This document shows, piece by piece, positions 51,758-61,450 of a DNA stretch of 64,000 bases. The stretch's first letter is position 1, and every line of letters starts with the position of its first letter. This stretch comes from Streptomyces sp. NL15-2K. Its GTDB lineage: Bacteria; Actinomycetota; Actinomycetes; Streptomycetales; Streptomycetaceae. The notes under the pieces are model-generated. The model made no database searches, had not been told where the DNA came from, and saw nothing but the letters and a program-made list of their open reading frames with translations. Location of the stretch: the NCBI RefSeq assembly GCF_030551255.1, contig NZ_CP130630.1, positions 6,863,501 through 6,927,500 on the forward strand, given 5' to 3'. The position numbers and the translations under genes were made by a program.

Positions 51758-52138
51758 ATGGCACGCGTTTCCGGTGTTGACATCCCGCGCGAAAAGCGCG
51801 TGGAAGTCGCGCTCACCTACGTGTTCGGCATCGGCCGGACCCTCTCGCAGCTGACGCTGGCTGAGACCGGCGTGGACCCGAACACCCGTGTTCGCGACCT
51901 CTCCGAGGAGCAGCTCGTCGCGATCCGCGAGTACGTCGACAACAACATCAAGACCGAGGGTGACCTCCGTCGCGAGGTCCAGGCCGACATCCGCCGCAAG
52001 GTGGAGATCGGCTGCTACCAGGGTCTGCGTCACCGCCGCGGTCTGCCCGTCCGCGGTCAGCGCACCAGCACGAACGCCCGCACCCGCAAGGGCCCGCGTC
52101 GCGCCATCGCCGGCAAGAAGAAGCCGGGCAAGAAGTAG
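51758..52138 (+). CDS. rpsM: 30S ribosomal protein S13
   Basis: 126 aa. [31 protein letters not shown] and the C-terminal signature [20 protein letters not shown] are intact. Head protein contacting P-site tRNA. Confidence 0.98.
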   Translation: MARVSGVDIPREKRVEVALTYVFGIGRTLSQLTLAETGVDPNTRVRDLSEEQLVAIREYVDNNIKTEGDLRREVQADIRRKVEIGCYQGLRHRRGLPVRGQRTSTNARTRKGPRRAIAGKKKPGKK

Positions 52139-52205
52139 TCCTCAGCGGACGCTCGACCAAGCGGTCTTCGCTGTAGGACCGACCACCTCCCTGTAGGAGA
52201 AATAG

Positions 52206-52610
52206 ATGCCCCCCAAGGGTCGTCAGGGCGCTGCCAAGAAGGTGCGCCGCAAGGAAAAGAAGAACGTCGCTCACGGCCACGCGCACATCAAGAGCACGTT
52301 CAACAACACGATCGTCTCGATCACGGACCCCTCGGGCAACGTGATCTCCTGGGCCTCCGCCGGCCACGTCGGCTTCAAGGGCTCGCGCAAGTCGACCCCC
52401 TTCGCCGCGCAGATGGCCGCCGAGTCGGCCGCCCGCCGCGCGCAGGAGCACGGCATGCGCAAGGTGGACGTGTTCGTCAAGGGCCCGGGTTCGGGTCGTG
52501 AGACCGCCATCCGTTCGCTTCAGGCGACCGGCCTCGAGGTGGGCTCCATCCAGGACGTCACCCCCACCCCGCACAACGGCTGCCGTCCGCCGAAGCGTCG
52601 TCGCGTCTGA
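52206..52610 (+). CDS. rpsK: 30S ribosomal protein S11
   Basis: 134 aa. [40 protein letters not shown] and [18 protein letters not shown] are the S11 pattern. The next gene is rpoA directly, without rpsD, unlike E. coli. Confidence 0.98.
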   Translation: MPPKGRQGAAKKVRRKEKKNVAHGHAHIKSTFNNTIVSITDPSGNVISWASAGHVGFKGSRKSTPFAAQMAAESAARRAQEHGMRKVDVFVKGPGSGRETAIRSLQATGLEVGSIQDVTPTPHNGCRPPKRRRV

Positions 52611-52753
52611 CCTCGCTTCGCAGGGCTTTTCGGGCGGTACGGCTCTTCGGGGCGGTATCGCCCGTACCCTTGCAGTACCCGTCCCTTTTGCCGGGGGCGG
52701 TTCCGTCGGACGTCAAATAGCGGGCGTCCACGAAAGAAGGATCTGATCCACAC

Positions 52754-53776
52754 ATGCTGATCGCTCAGCGTCCCTCGTTGACCGAAGAAGTCGTCGACGA
52801 ATTCCGCTCCCGGTTCGTGATCGAGCCGCTGGAGCCGGGCTTCGGCTACACCCTCGGAAACTCCCTGCGTCGTACGCTCCTCTCCTCGATCCCGGGTGCG
52901 GCGGTCACGTCCATCCGTATCGACGGCGTTCTGCACGAGTTCACCACCGTGCCGGGCGTCAAGGAGGACGTCACCGACCTGATCCTCAACATCAAGCAGC
53001 TGGTCGTCTCCTCGGAGCACGACGAGCCGGTCGTGATGTACCTGCGCAAGCAGGGCCCGGGTCTCGTCACCGCCGCCGACATCGCGCCCCCGGCCGGTGT
53101 CGAGGTGCACAACCCCGACCTCGTCCTCGCCACGCTCAACGGCAAGGGCAAGCTGGAGATGGAGCTGACGGTCGAGCGTGGCCGTGGTTACGTCTCCGCC
53201 GTGCAGAACAAGCAGGTCGGTCAGGAGATCGGTCGTATTCCGGTCGACTCGATCTACTCGCCGGTTCTGAAGGTCACGTACAAGGTCGAGGCGACCCGTG
53301 TCGAGCAGCGCACCGACTTCGACAAGCTGATCGTCGACGTCGAGACCAAGCAGGCGATGCGTCCGCGTGACGCGATGGCCTCCGCCGGTAAGACCCTGGT
53401 CGAGCTGTTCGGGCTGGCCCGTGAGCTCAACATCGACGCCGAGGGCATCGACATGGGTCCGTCGCCGACGGACGCCGCCCTCGCCGCCGATCTGGCGCTG
53501 CCGATCGAGGAGCTGGAGCTCACCGTTCGGTCGTACAACTGCCTCAAGCGTGAGGGCATCCACTCCGTGGGTGAGCTGGTCGCGCGCTCCGAGGCCGACC
53601 TGCTCGACATTCGTAACTTCGGTGCGAAGTCGATCGACGAGGTCAAGGCGAAGCTGGCCGGCATGGGCCTGGCCCTGAAGGACAGCCCGCCCGGATTCGA
53701 CCCGACCGCCGCCGCCGACGCCTTCGGCGCCGACGACGACGCGGACGCGGGTTTCGTGGAGACCGAGCAGTACTGA
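52754..53776 (+). CDS. rpoA: DNA-directed RNA polymerase subunit alpha
   Basis: 340 aa. The N-terminal domain ([20 protein letters not shown] onwards, to about residue 230) dimerises and binds beta and beta'. The C-terminal domain (about 250-315: [34 protein letters not shown]) contacts UP elements and activators. An acidic tail ends [14 protein letters not shown]. Confidence 0.98.
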   Translation: MLIAQRPSLTEEVVDEFRSRFVIEPLEPGFGYTLGNSLRRTLLSSIPGAAVTSIRIDGVLHEFTTVPGVKEDVTDLILNIKQLVVSSEHDEPVVMYLRKQGPGLVTAADIAPPAGVEVHNPDLVLATLNGKGKLEMELTVERGRGYVSAVQNKQVGQEIGRIPVDSIYSPVLKVTYKVEATRVEQRTDFDKLIVDVETKQAMRPRDAMASAGKTLVELFGLARELNIDAEGIDMGPSPTDAALAADLALPIEELELTVRSYNCLKREGIHSVGELVARSEADLLDIRNFGAKSIDEVKAKLAGMGLALKDSPPGFDPTAAADAFGADDDADAGFVETEQY

Positions 53777-53892
53777 TCGGTACCACCTCCGGGGGTCTCG
53801 CGCAGGCCCCCGGATCTCCGACAGGCGACCGCCTGCTCGGATACTGACCCCGGTACCTGATACGGCCGGGGCAGACACCTAGGAGAAACACC

Positions 53893-54444
53893 ATGCCGAA
53901 GCCCGCCAAGGGTGCCCGTCTGGGCGGCGGCGCCGCGCACGAGAAGCTGCTTCTCGCGAACCTCGCGAAGGCGCTGTTCGAGCACGGCCGCATCACCACC
54001 ACCGAGGCGAAGGCCCGCCGTCTGCGGCCGTACGCCGAGCGTCTGGTCACCAAGGCGAAGAAGGGCGACCTTCACAACCGCCGTCAGGTTCTCCAGGTCA
54101 TCACGGACAAGAGCGTCGTCCACACGCTCTTCACCGAGATCGGCCCGCGCTACGAGAACCGTCCCGGTGGCTACACGCGCATCACCAAGATCGGTAACCG
54201 CCGTGGCGACAACGCGCCCATGGCCGTCATCGAGCTGGTCGAGGCGCTGACGGTCGCGCAGGAGGCGACCGGTGAGGCCGAGGCCGCCACCAAGCGTGCC
54301 GCCAAGGACGCCGAGGCTGCCCCTGAGGCCAAGGCCGAGGAGACCAAGGTCGAGGAGACCAAGGTCGAGGAGACCAAGGTCGACGTGACCAAGGCCGACG
54401 AGGCCGAGGACGCGGCTGCGGCCGAGGAGTCCAAGGACGCCTGA
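53893..54444 (+). CDS. rplQ: 50S ribosomal protein L17 with long charged tail
   Basis: 183 aa. The conserved domain is about residues 1-120 ([28 protein letters not shown]-equivalent [15 protein letters not shown]). A tail of about 60 residues of Ala/Glu/Lys follows, including three perfect Glu-Glu-Thr-Lys-Val repeats. Typical bacterial L17 ends near 120 residues. A strong terminator closes the alpha operon. Confidence 0.97.
   Translation: MPKPAKGARLGGGAAHEKLLLANLAKALFEHGRITTTEAKARRLRPYAERLVTKAKKGDLHNRRQVLQVITDKSVVHTLFTEIGPRYENRPGGYTRITKIGNRRGDNAPMAVIELVEALTVAQEATGEAEAATKRAAKDAEAAPEAKAEETKVEETKVEETKVDVTKADEAEDAAAAEESKDA
54337..54381 (+). repeat. 15-bp tandem repeat in rplQ
   Basis: GAGGAGACCAAGGTC three times in a row (54337-54351, 54352-54366, 54367-54381), followed by a degenerate copy. 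In frame; it encodes the Glu-Glu-Thr-Lys-Val repeats of the L17 tail. Confidence 0.95.
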
Positions 54445-54461
54445 GGCTGACGCCTCGCAGT

Positions 54462-54493
54462 GAACGGGTCCGCCCTTCGGGGCGGGCCCGTTC
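54462..54493 (+). terminator. Terminator of the alpha operon
   Basis: A 14-bp stem with one G-U pair, GAACGGGTCCGCCC (54462-54475) with GGGCGGGCCCGTTC (54480-54493), closed by a TTCG tetraloop. Confidence 0.92.
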
Positions 54494-54516
54494 CGCGTTG
54501 TTGAGAGGATCTAGGG

Positions 54517-55383
54517 GTGAGTGACGAAGTACAGCCCGGACACGTGCGCGTGCGTCTCGACCTTTCCTACGACGGCACCGAGTTCTCCGGGTGGGCCAAG
54601 CAGGCCGGGGGGCGGCGGACCGTGCAGGGGGAGATCGAGGACGCGCTGCGTACCGTCACGCGGTCCAGGCAGACGTACGAACTGACCGTGGCCGGGCGCA
54701 CCGATGCCGGGGTGCACGCCCGCGGGCAGGTCGCCCATGTGGATCTGCCGCGCGAGGTCTGGGCCGAGCACCACGGGAAGCTGCTCAAGCGGCTCGCAGG
54801 GCGCCTGCCCAGGGACGTACGGGTGTGGGCCCTCAGGGAGGCGCCCAGTGGCTTCAACGCCCGTTTCTCGGCCGTCTGGAGGCGCTATGCCTACCGCGTC
54901 ACCGACAACCCCGGGGGAGTGGACCCGCTGCTGCGGAATCACGTCCTGTGGCACGACTGGCCCCTCGACGTCGACGCCATGAACGAGGCGGCCCAGCGGC
55001 TGCTCGGGGAGCACGACTTCGCCGCCTACTGCAAGCGGCGGGAGGGGGCGACGACCATTCGTACGCTCCAGGAGCTGAGTCTGCGCAAAGGCGCCGACGG
55101 GATCATCACCGCCACCGTCCGCGCCGACGCCTTCTGCCACAACATGGTGCGCTCGCTCATCGGGGCGCTGCTGTTCGTGGGCGACGGGCATCGCGGGCCG
55201 GACTGGGCGGGGAAGGTGCTCGCGGCCGGCGTACGGGATTCGGCCGTGCATGTCGTACGGCCGCACGGGCTGACGCTGGAGGAGGTCGGGTACCCGGCGG
55301 ACGAGTTGCTGGCCGCGCGGAACAAGGAGGCGCGGAACAGGCGGACCCTGCCCGGGGCCGGTCGAGCAGCCGGGTGCTGCTGA
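54517..55383 (+). CDS. truA: tRNA pseudouridine(38-40) synthase
   Basis: 288 aa from GTG. It isomerises U38-U40 in tRNA anticodon arms. [20 protein letters not shown], the catalytic Asp in [19 protein letters not shown] and [19 protein letters not shown] are conserved. It is 23 bp after the alpha-operon terminator and convergent with the next gene. Confidence 0.95.
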   Translation: MSDEVQPGHVRVRLDLSYDGTEFSGWAKQAGGRRTVQGEIEDALRTVTRSRQTYELTVAGRTDAGVHARGQVAHVDLPREVWAEHHGKLLKRLAGRLPRDVRVWALREAPSGFNARFSAVWRRYAYRVTDNPGGVDPLLRNHVLWHDWPLDVDAMNEAAQRLLGEHDFAAYCKRREGATTIRTLQELSLRKGADGIITATVRADAFCHNMVRSLIGALLFVGDGHRGPDWAGKVLAAGVRDSAVHVVRPHGLTLEEVGYPADELLAARNKEARNRRTLPGAGRAAGCC

Positions 55384-55402
55384 ACCGGCCCTCCCGGACG
55401 TC

Positions 55403-56284
55403 CTATTCGTTCGCCGCCGCCGAGGCCTGGGCCTCGCCGCGGCGGCGGATCTGACGGAACGCGAACTCGGCCAGGTCGTCGCCGGTGGTGAAGACGGCGG
55501 TGTCCTTCGTCGTCACGTCCTTGCCGTTGGTGAGGCCGGCGATGGTGAAGTAGGCGTAGCGGCCGTAGGAGTTGGTGGTCGTGCGGCAGACCGCGGAGTT
55601 GCAGAAGTCCTTGACGCCGTCTCCGGACAGCGACGCGACGATGCTCTTGTCGTTGGAGCTCGTCTTGGCCTTGGTGGCCTGCGCCGCGGTGTCGAAGACC
55701 GCCACGCCGACCGTGACCGCGATGCCGTCCTTGGTGTAGGTGACGCGCATCAGGCGCGTGCAGCCGTTGTCGGTGAGGACCTTCGGGAGAGTGCCCTTGG
55801 CGGCCGCCGCGCAGCTCTTGGTGTCGGCCGTCGGGCCCTTCTTGTACACGGTCGAGCCCATGGTCAGCTGCGTGCCCGGGAAGAGGATCTGCGGGCCGAG
55901 CGGGGCCGTGTCCTTGGACTTGCTGGAGACGAAGTCCTTCGGGTCCAGCGGGGGCGGGGCGCTGGTCGGCGCGAACGACGGCGCCCCGGTCCCGGTGGGG
56001 CTCGGGATGTCCCCGCCCGCGGGCACGGAGGACGGTTTGTTCGACGCCTCGTCGCTGCCGCTCGCCGACACCACGGCCATGGCCACGGCCGTACCGATCG
56101 CGACCGTGGCGAGTGCGCCGCCGCCGATGAACAGCAGCCGGCGGCGTTTGTTGCGCGTCTCGGACGCCTCGGCGAGCGCGGCCCAGTCCGGGGTGTCTCC
56201 GGCGCCGCTGGTCCACGGCTGCTGGGATTGCGGTTTCCAGGGATCCCACTGGGACTGGGGTCCCCCCTGCTGCCCAAAGCTCAT
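55403..56284 (-). CDS. Membrane-anchored extracytoplasmic protein, unknown function
   Basis: 293 aa from ATG 56284 (SFGQQGGPQSQWDPWKPQ). Gln/Pro/Trp-rich cytoplasmic start, Arg-rich stop-transfer (ETRNKRRRLL), one membrane helix at about residues 52-75 (FIGGGALATVAIGTAVAMAV), a Ser/Pro-rich linker, then an outside domain with four Cys (KSCAAAAKG, NGCTRLMRV, DFCNSAVCRT) likely to form disulfides. No enzyme motif is seen. A minus-strand TAAGAT (56292-56297) sits 7 nt before the ATG, so the transcript is probably leaderless. Confidence 0.85.
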   Translation of the reverse strand: MSFGQQGGPQSQWDPWKPQSQQPWTSGAGDTPDWAALAEASETRNKRRRLLFIGGGALATVAIGTAVAMAVVSASGSDEASNKPSSVPAGGDIPSPTGTGAPSFAPTSAPPPLDPKDFVSSKSKDTAPLGPQILFPGTQLTMGSTVYKKGPTADTKSCAAAAKGTLPKVLTDNGCTRLMRVTYTKDGIAVTVGVAVFDTAAQATKAKTSSNDKSIVASLSGDGVKDFCNSAVCRTTTNSYGRYAYFTIAGLTNGKDVTTKDTAVFTTGDDLAEFAFRQIRRRGEAQASAAANE

Positions 56285-56291
56285 GGGGCGC

Positions 56292-56297
56292 ATCTTA
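56292..56297 (-). promoter_or_regulatory. -10 element for a leaderless transcript (minus strand)
   Basis: TAAGAT on the minus strand, exactly 7 nt before the ATG at 56284. Confidence 0.45.
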
Positions 56298-56345
56298 GAC
56301 GGGGCAAGAGGTGTGCCGGTCCGCCTCAAGAGGCTCTGCAGCCCC

Positions 56346-56351
56346 TAGCGT
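56346..56351 (+). promoter_or_regulatory. -10 element for a leaderless transcript (plus strand)
   Basis: TAGCGT, exactly 7 nt before the ATG at 56359. Divergent from the leaderless -10 at 56292-56297. Confidence 0.45.
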
Positions 56352-56358
56352 TCGGTCG

Positions 56359-57543
56359 ATGAGTGAGCGCAAATGCGACATCTCCGGGTGGTTGGTACGA
56401 AGGGCTAGCTGGCATCTGTGGCTGGTGCTGGGGGCGGTGCTGGGGGCGACGGCGGCTCGTACGGCACGGCTGACCTCGGACGGAGGGATGGACAACGCGG
56501 TCGTCGTCGGGGCCGCGCGCACCTGGCTTTCGGGCGGCTCGCCGTATGACGATCCGCACTTCCTCTATCTTCCGAGCGCGGTGCTGGCGGCGGCTCCTCA
56601 GGTCCTGCTGCCGCCGACCGCGCTGCGCCTGCTGGTGCCGCTCGCGGTGACCGGCTGTCTGGTCCTCGGCTGGGCCTGCGCCCTGCGGCTGCACGACGTA
56701 CCGCTGGGCAGCCGTTTCGCCGCCCTGGGCCTGGCCGGCCTGGCGGCCGGCTTCGCGCCCTTCGCGCATCTGGTCCTGCTGGCCAACTGGACGGCGACCG
56801 CCGCGCTGGCGCTGCCGCTGGGCCTGCTGCTGGCGAGCCGGGGCCGGTGGATGGCGGCGGGCGCGGTGATCGGCGCGGCGGTCGCTCTGAAGCCTCTGCT
56901 CGCGCCCCTGGCGTTGCTGTTCCTCTTCGCGCACCGGTGGCGGGCGCTGGCGGTGCTGGTCCTGGTGCCGGTGGCCGCGTCCGCCGCCTCCGGGCTCCTG
57001 ATGCCCGACCCGGCCGGGTTCTTCACCCGCACCCTGCCGTTCCTGCTGCGCGGCGACGACGGCTTCGTACGGCTGTATGAGGCCTCGCCGGCGGCGGTAC
57101 TGCCGCGGCTGGGGGTGCCGGAGCCGCTGGCCGGGGCCGTCGCCGTGGTCGCCGCGCTGGTCGGGGTGGTGTGCGCGTACCGGCGCTGGTGCCGCGGCGG
57201 TCCCGGTGCGCTGCGGCTGCCCGAGACCGCGGCGACGCTCATGCTCTCGGCGTTCCTGGTGTCCAGGCCGTCGTACGACCACTACCTCCTGGTCGTCGTC
57301 CCGCTGCTGTTCGCCGGGCTGCCGTATGCCGGTTCGGTCGCCCGCAGCCCCTGGTTCTGGCTCGCTCTGACCCCGCAGCTGCCGGGGCTGACCTGGCCGT
57401 ATCTGGAACCGGTGCGGCGCAGGGCGTTCAAGGACGCGTTCACTTTGTGTGTGCTGACGTGTACGGTCCTGTGTCACGGGCGGGCGCGGGAGCGCCGTAT
57501 GCCCGTGGAATCGGCCCGGCCGACGGCGGTGGCCTCGTTTTGA
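56359..57543 (+). CDS. GT87-like polyprenol-phosphate glycosyltransferase, membrane protein
   Basis: 394 aa with about ten hydrophobic helices. The start RTARLTSDGGMDNAVVVGAA and SGGSPYDDPHFLYLPSAVL match the first extracytoplasmic loop of the GT87/DUF2029 family, whose members move mannose or arabinose from polyprenol phosphate outside the membrane. LKPLLAPLALLFL and SYDHYLLVVVPLL are also typical. Acceptor unknown. The rplM promoter begins at its stop codon. Confidence 0.8.
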   Translation: MSERKCDISGWLVRRASWHLWLVLGAVLGATAARTARLTSDGGMDNAVVVGAARTWLSGGSPYDDPHFLYLPSAVLAAAPQVLLPPTALRLLVPLAVTGCLVLGWACALRLHDVPLGSRFAALGLAGLAAGFAPFAHLVLLANWTATAALALPLGLLLASRGRWMAAGAVIGAAVALKPLLAPLALLFLFAHRWRALAVLVLVPVAASAASGLLMPDPAGFFTRTLPFLLRGDDGFVRLYEASPAAVLPRLGVPEPLAGAVAVVAALVGVVCAYRRWCRGGPGALRLPETAATLMLSAFLVSRPSYDHYLLVVVPLLFAGLPYAGSVARSPWFWLALTPQLPGLTWPYLEPVRRRAFKDAFTLCVLTCTVLCHGRARERRMPVESARPTAVASF

Positions 57544-57569
57544 CCCGTCCGGGGCACCCCAGGTATTCT
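57540..57569 (+). promoter_or_regulatory. rplM-rpsI promoter
   Basis: -35 TTGACC (57540-57545) overlapping the upstream stop codon, 18-bp spacer, -10 TATTCT (57564-57569), with an about 170-nt leader to rplM. Same hexamers as the rpsJ promoter. Confidence 0.7.
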
Positions 57570-57745
57570 GCCTTTTCGTTGTGTATTGGCTTGCTCATTC
57601 TCACGGGACGGGCCCTTACACCGGTCCACCGGGCCGATGACCAGCGACCAGCACGCGGTTTGCGTCACCGCAGTGCGGTCAGGGCTGTCGTGATCGCTTC
57701 GGTGACCTTGTCAGGACCATTCACTCGAAGCGAAGGCTACGAACC

Positions 57746-58189
57746 GTGCGTACGTACAGCCCCAAGCCCGGCGATGTGACGCGCCAGTGGCACGTCATCG
57801 ACGCTCAGGACGTTGTCCTGGGTCGTCTCGCCACCACCGCCGCGTCCCTTCTGCGGGGCAAGCACAAGCCGATCTACGCGCCTCACGTCGACACCGGTGA
57901 CTTCGTCATCATCATCAACGCCGACAAGGTGCACCTCTCCGGCAACAAGCGGACCCAGAAGATGGCGTACCGCCACTCCGGCTACCCGGGTGGTCTGCGC
58001 TCCGTCCGTTACGACGAGCTCCTCGACAAGAACCCCGAGAAAGCCATCGAGAAGGCCGTCAAGGGCATGCTTCCCAAGAACACTCTGGGCCGTCAGATGC
58101 TCTCGAAGCTGAAGGTCTACAAGGGTGACCAGCACCCGCACGCCGCCCAGCAGCCGGTGCCGTTCGAGATCACCCAGGTCGCGCAGTAA
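57746..58189 (+). CDS. rplM: 50S ribosomal protein L13
   Basis: 147 aa from [43 protein letters not shown] and the signature [20 protein letters not shown] are intact. It is an early 50S assembly protein, co-transcribed with rpsI. Confidence 0.98.
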   Translation: MRTYSPKPGDVTRQWHVIDAQDVVLGRLATTAASLLRGKHKPIYAPHVDTGDFVIIINADKVHLSGNKRTQKMAYRHSGYPGGLRSVRYDELLDKNPEKAIEKAVKGMLPKNTLGRQMLSKLKVYKGDQHPHAAQQPVPFEITQVAQ

Positions 58190-58230
58190 GTCCGGCCACC
58201 CCTAAAGCTGAACAGAATCTGAGGAGAATC

Positions 58231-58743
58231 GTGGCCGAGACCACTGCCGAGCAGCCGCTCGAAGAGCTTGACATCGACAGCTACACCACCGAGTCCGAGA
58301 CGCCCGTCGAGGGCGAGTACACCTCGGAGTCCATGGCCTCCCGCTTCGGCGAGCCCCAGCCGGCCGCTGGCCTGGGCCGTCGCAAGAACGCCATCGCCCG
58401 CGTCCGGATCGTTCCGGGCTCCGGCAAGTGGAAGATCAACGGTCGCACCCTCGAGGACTACTTCCCGAACAAGGTGCACCAGCAGGAAGTCAACGAGCCC
58501 TTCAAGGTGCTCGAGCTCGAGGGTCGTTACGACGTCATCGCCCGCATCTCCGGTGGCGGTGTCTCCGGTCAGGCCGGTGCGCTCCGTCTCGGTGTCGCCC
58601 GCGCGCTGAACGAGGCCGACGTCGACAACAACCGCGGTGCGCTCAAGAAGGCCGGCTTCCTCCGCCGCGACGACCGTGCGGTCGAGCGCAAGAAGGCCGG
58701 TCTGAAGAAGGCCCGCAAGGCTCCGCAGTACAGCAAGCGCTAA
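58231..58743 (+). CDS. rpsI: 30S ribosomal protein S9 with acidic N-terminal extension
   Basis: 170 aa from GTG, preceded by GAGGAGA. The conserved domain begins at about residue 49 ([20 protein letters not shown]) and ends in the P-site-contacting tail [12 protein letters not shown]. The first about 45 residues are acidic ([20 protein letters not shown]) and absent from E. coli S9. Confidence 0.98.
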   Translation: MAETTAEQPLEELDIDSYTTESETPVEGEYTSESMASRFGEPQPAAGLGRRKNAIARVRIVPGSGKWKINGRTLEDYFPNKVHQQEVNEPFKVLELEGRYDVIARISGGGVSGQAGALRLGVARALNEADVDNNRGALKKAGFLRRDDRAVERKKAGLKKARKAPQYSKR

Positions 58744-58809
58744 GCTTCGCTGCCTGCCCGTACGTATTCCGGGCTTGCCGGGCTCGTCCCGCTCGCTCGT
58801 ACGTACTCC

Positions 58810-58849
58810 GAACGCCCCGGCGGCACGCCACAGTGCCGCCGGGGCGTTC
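58810..58849 (+). terminator. Terminator after rpsI
   Basis: A 17-bp perfect stem, GAACGCCCCGGCGGCAC (58810-58826) with GTGCCGCCGGGGCGTTC (58833-58849), followed by GTTTATC. Confidence 0.92.
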
Positions 58850-58876
58850 GTTTATCGCATGCCTTGGGCGTATAAC
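58847..58876 (+). promoter_or_regulatory. Possible glmM promoter
   Basis: -35 TTCGTT (58847-58852), 18-bp spacer, -10 TATAAC (58871-58876), overlapping the end of the rpsI terminator. The leader to glmM is about 150 nt and contains the 9-bp repeat. Confidence 0.5.
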
Positions 58877-58916
58877 GGCACAAGACGTTCATAGCCTTGT
58901 GCCATCGGATGTTCAG

Positions 58917-58952
58917 GCATGGAATGCATGGGTTGCATGGATTGCATGGCAT
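58917..58952 (+). repeat. 9-bp tandem repeat (4 units) in the glmM leader
   Basis: GCATGG followed by NNT, four times (GCATGGAAT, GCATGGGTT, GCATGGATT, GCATGGCAT), bounded by CAGGCATG and CATGCCTG. It lies between the predicted -10 and the glmM start. Confidence 0.85.
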
Positions 58953-59032
58953 GCCTGGGACGCGGGAGCCGCCCGGAGCGCCACGAGCGCACCGGCACCG
59001 CGTCCAGAACTGACGCTTCCTCAGGAGGACAA

Positions 59033-60391
59033 GTGGGACGACTCTTCGGCACGGACGGCGTGCGCGGTGTCGCCAACGCGGATCTGACGGCCGAGATGGC
59101 GCTCGGCCTCTCCGTCGCCGCGGCGCACGTACTGGCCGAGGCGGGCACCTTCGAGGGGCACCGGCCGACCGCGGTGGTCGGGCGGGACCCGCGTGCGTCC
59201 GGGGAGTTCCTGGAGGCCGCGGTGGTCGCGGGCCTCGCCAGCGCGGGCGTGGACGTCCTGCGCGTGGGTGTGCTGCCGACGCCGGCGGTGGCGTACCTGA
59301 CGGCCGAGCTGGGCGCCGACCTCGGTGTCATGCTCTCCGCCAGCCACAACGCCATGCCCGACAACGGCATCAAGTTCCTCGCCCGCGGCGGCCACAAGCT
59401 CGACGACGAGCTGGAGGAGCGTATCGAGGCCGTCTACGAGGAGCACCGCACCGGTGCGCCGTGGGACCGGCCGACGGGTGCGGGTGTCGGGCGGGTGCGG
59501 GCGTACGAGGAGGGCTTCGAGCGCTACGTCACCCATCTCGTCGGTGTGCTGCCGAACCGGCTCGACGGGCTGAAGATCGTGTTGGACGAGGCGCACGGCG
59601 CGGCTTCCCTGGTCTCGCCGGAGGCCTTCTCGCGGGCCGGTGCCGAGGTCGTCACGATCGGGGCCGAGCCGGACGGGCTCAACATCAACGACGGCTGCGG
59701 GTCCACGCACCTGGGCCTGCTGAAGGCTGCGGTCGTCGAGCACGGGGCCGACTTCGGCGTCGCGCACGACGGGGACGCGGACCGGTGCCTGGCCGTGGAC
59801 CACACCGGTGAGGAAGTCGACGGCGACCAGATCATGGCCGTCCTCGCGCTGGCGATGCGGGAGCGCTCCGCTCTGCGGGCCGAGACCGTGGTGGCGACCG
59901 TCATGTCCAACCTCGGCTTCAAGCTCGCCATGGAGCGAGAAGGGCTGAAGCTCGTCCAGACGGCGGTCGGGGACCGGTATGTGCTGGAGGAGATGAAGGA
60001 ACACGGGTACGCGCTCGGGGGCGAGCAGTCCGGGCACGTGATCATTCTTGATCATGCGACGACTGGGGACGGCACGCTGACCGGGCTGTTGCTGGCTGCT
60101 CGTGTCGCGGAGAGTGGGCGGTCCCTGCGGGAGCTGGCGGGTGTGATGCAGCGGCTGCCTCAGGTGCTGATCAATGTGCCTGATGTGGATCGCTCGCGGG
60201 TCGGTACGTCTGCTGAACTTGCGGCGGCTGTGGCTGATGCGGAGGCTGAGTTGGGGGAGACGGGGCGGGTGCTGTTGCGGCCGTCCGGGACCGAGCCGTT
60301 GGTTCGGGTGATGGTTGAGGCGGCTGATATTGATCAGGCTCGGTCTGTGGCTGGGCGGTTGGCTGATGCGGTGAAGTCTGCGTTGGGGTAG
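59033..60391 (+). CDS. glmM: Phosphoglucosamine mutase
   Basis: 452 aa from GTG 59033, with AGGAGG upstream; the frame is open back to 58919 through the 9-bp repeat, which is rejected. It converts glucosamine-6-P to glucosamine-1-P for UDP-GlcNAc. Phospho-Ser loop [13 protein letters not shown], metal loop DGDADRC, sugar loop GGEQSGH and phosphate loop [12 protein letters not shown] are all present. The order rplM-rpsI-glmM is conserved in actinobacteria. Confidence 0.97.
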   Translation: MGRLFGTDGVRGVANADLTAEMALGLSVAAAHVLAEAGTFEGHRPTAVVGRDPRASGEFLEAAVVAGLASAGVDVLRVGVLPTPAVAYLTAELGADLGVMLSASHNAMPDNGIKFLARGGHKLDDELEERIEAVYEEHRTGAPWDRPTGAGVGRVRAYEEGFERYVTHLVGVLPNRLDGLKIVLDEAHGAASLVSPEAFSRAGAEVVTIGAEPDGLNINDGCGSTHLGLLKAAVVEHGADFGVAHDGDADRCLAVDHTGEEVDGDQIMAVLALAMRERSALRAETVVATVMSNLGFKLAMEREGLKLVQTAVGDRYVLEEMKEHGYALGGEQSGHVIILDHATTGDGTLTGLLLAARVAESGRSLRELAGVMQRLPQVLINVPDVDRSRVGTSAELAAAVADAEAELGETGRVLLRPSGTEPLVRVMVEAADIDQARSVAGRLADAVKSALG

Positions 60392-60441
60392 GTGCCGGGT
60401 TCGGGACGGAGGTTCTGTGGTTTGCGGGCTGCGGGAGCGTT

Positions 60442-60481
60442 GTGGCTTGTCGCGCAGTTCCCCGCGCCCCTAAAAGGGGCG
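60442..60481. repeat. Streptomyces intergenic repeat with terminator-like hairpin
   Basis: TGGCTTGTCGCGCAGTTCCC followed by CGCGCCCCTAAAAGGGGCG. GCCCCT (60466-60471) pairs with AGGGGC (60475-60480). This block occurs many times between genes in Streptomyces genomes (general knowledge of the genus). Here it separates the convergent glmM and DUF389 genes. Confidence 0.75.
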
Positions 60482-60498
60482 TTGCTGGACCCGGCGTT

Positions 60499-61434
60499 TT
60501 AAAGAGCTGACCGTTTCCGCTGGCTGGACCAGAGCCACTTCTGGAGCATCAGGGTGAGGGTGCCCGCCAGGATGATGCCCAGCAGGTTCAGCAGGAGCTG
60601 CTCCGTCGAGCGTACGGTCTGGTTGGTGTCGCCGTAGATCAGGGCCACCGCCGCGTTGGCGGCGGCCGGGACGGTCGTCACGGAGATGGCGACGCCGACC
60701 AGGGCGCCGGACTTGGCGGACGTCAGGGAGAGCATGCCGGCGGCACCGGCGAGTACCGCCACGACGAAGGAGAACCAGTCCGGGGCGTAGATGAACTCGG
60801 TGTTGGGCCGAGTGGCCTCCAGCTGTTCCTCGGTGAACAGGCCGACGGCGTCCATGAAGAGGCTGAAGCCCACCGTCACCGCGATCGCCACCGCGAAGCC
60901 CACCAGCAGCGCGGTCAGTGACCGCAGCGCCAGGCGCGGGGCGCGCTGTACGACCGCTGTGCAGATGCCCGCGAGAGGCCCGAACTCCGGGCCCACCGCC
61001 ATCGCGCCCACGATCAGGATCGCGTTGTCCAGGACCACACCGCAGGCCGCGATCATCGTGGCGAGCGTGATGAACGCTATGTACGTGATGGAGAGGGTCG
61101 ACTCCTCGTGGGTCGCGTCGGTCAGGTGTTCCCACAGGACCGCGTCCGCGCCCTCGCCGGGGGCCTCCGCCTCGGCCTCGTCGGCGCGCTTGGACAGCGA
61201 GAGGTCGATGTTCTCGACGGCGATGGAGCCGGTGCTGTCGAGGTCCAGTTCCTGGAGTCCGGTGAGGAGTTCGTCGCCGGCCTCGCGCGCGACGTCACAC
61301 ATCACCACGTCCCCGGCGGGGTTGCGGGCGGCACCCGGCAGCATGACCAGGTGCGTGGTGCCGACCGTGTTCTCGATCAGGCGAACCACGTCGGCGGTCT
61401 TGTCGGCCGGGGTGATCAGGCGCAGGTGCAGCAT
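60499..61434 (-). CDS. DUF389 membrane protein
   Basis: 311 aa. A soluble N-terminal part of about 100 residues (LHLRLITPADKTADVVRLIE, with VMLPGAARNPAGD) is followed by about six membrane helices with the DUF389 hallmarks TYIAFITLATMIAACGVVLD, ILIVGAMAVGPEFGPLAGI and a later SVTTVPAAANAAVALIYGD. Members are widespread in actinobacteria; transport has been suggested but the function is not established. Confidence 0.9.
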   Translation of the reverse strand: MLHLRLITPADKTADVVRLIENTVGTTHLVMLPGAARNPAGDVVMCDVAREAGDELLTGLQELDLDSTGSIAVENIDLSLSKRADEAEAEAPGEGADAVLWEHLTDATHEESTLSITYIAFITLATMIAACGVVLDNAILIVGAMAVGPEFGPLAGICTAVVQRAPRLALRSLTALLVGFAVAIAVTVGFSLFMDAVGLFTEEQLEATRPNTEFIYAPDWFSFVVAVLAGAAGMLSLTSAKSGALVGVAISVTTVPAAANAAVALIYGDTNQTVRSTEQLLLNLLGIILAGTLTLMLQKWLWSSQRKRSAL

Positions 61435-61450
61435 GGCGGCAGACTAACGG

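Noticed and set aside
58917..58952. CRISPR-like array
   Set aside because: The units are 9 bp in tandem without spacers and no cas genes are present. No CRISPR array was seen anywhere in the window.
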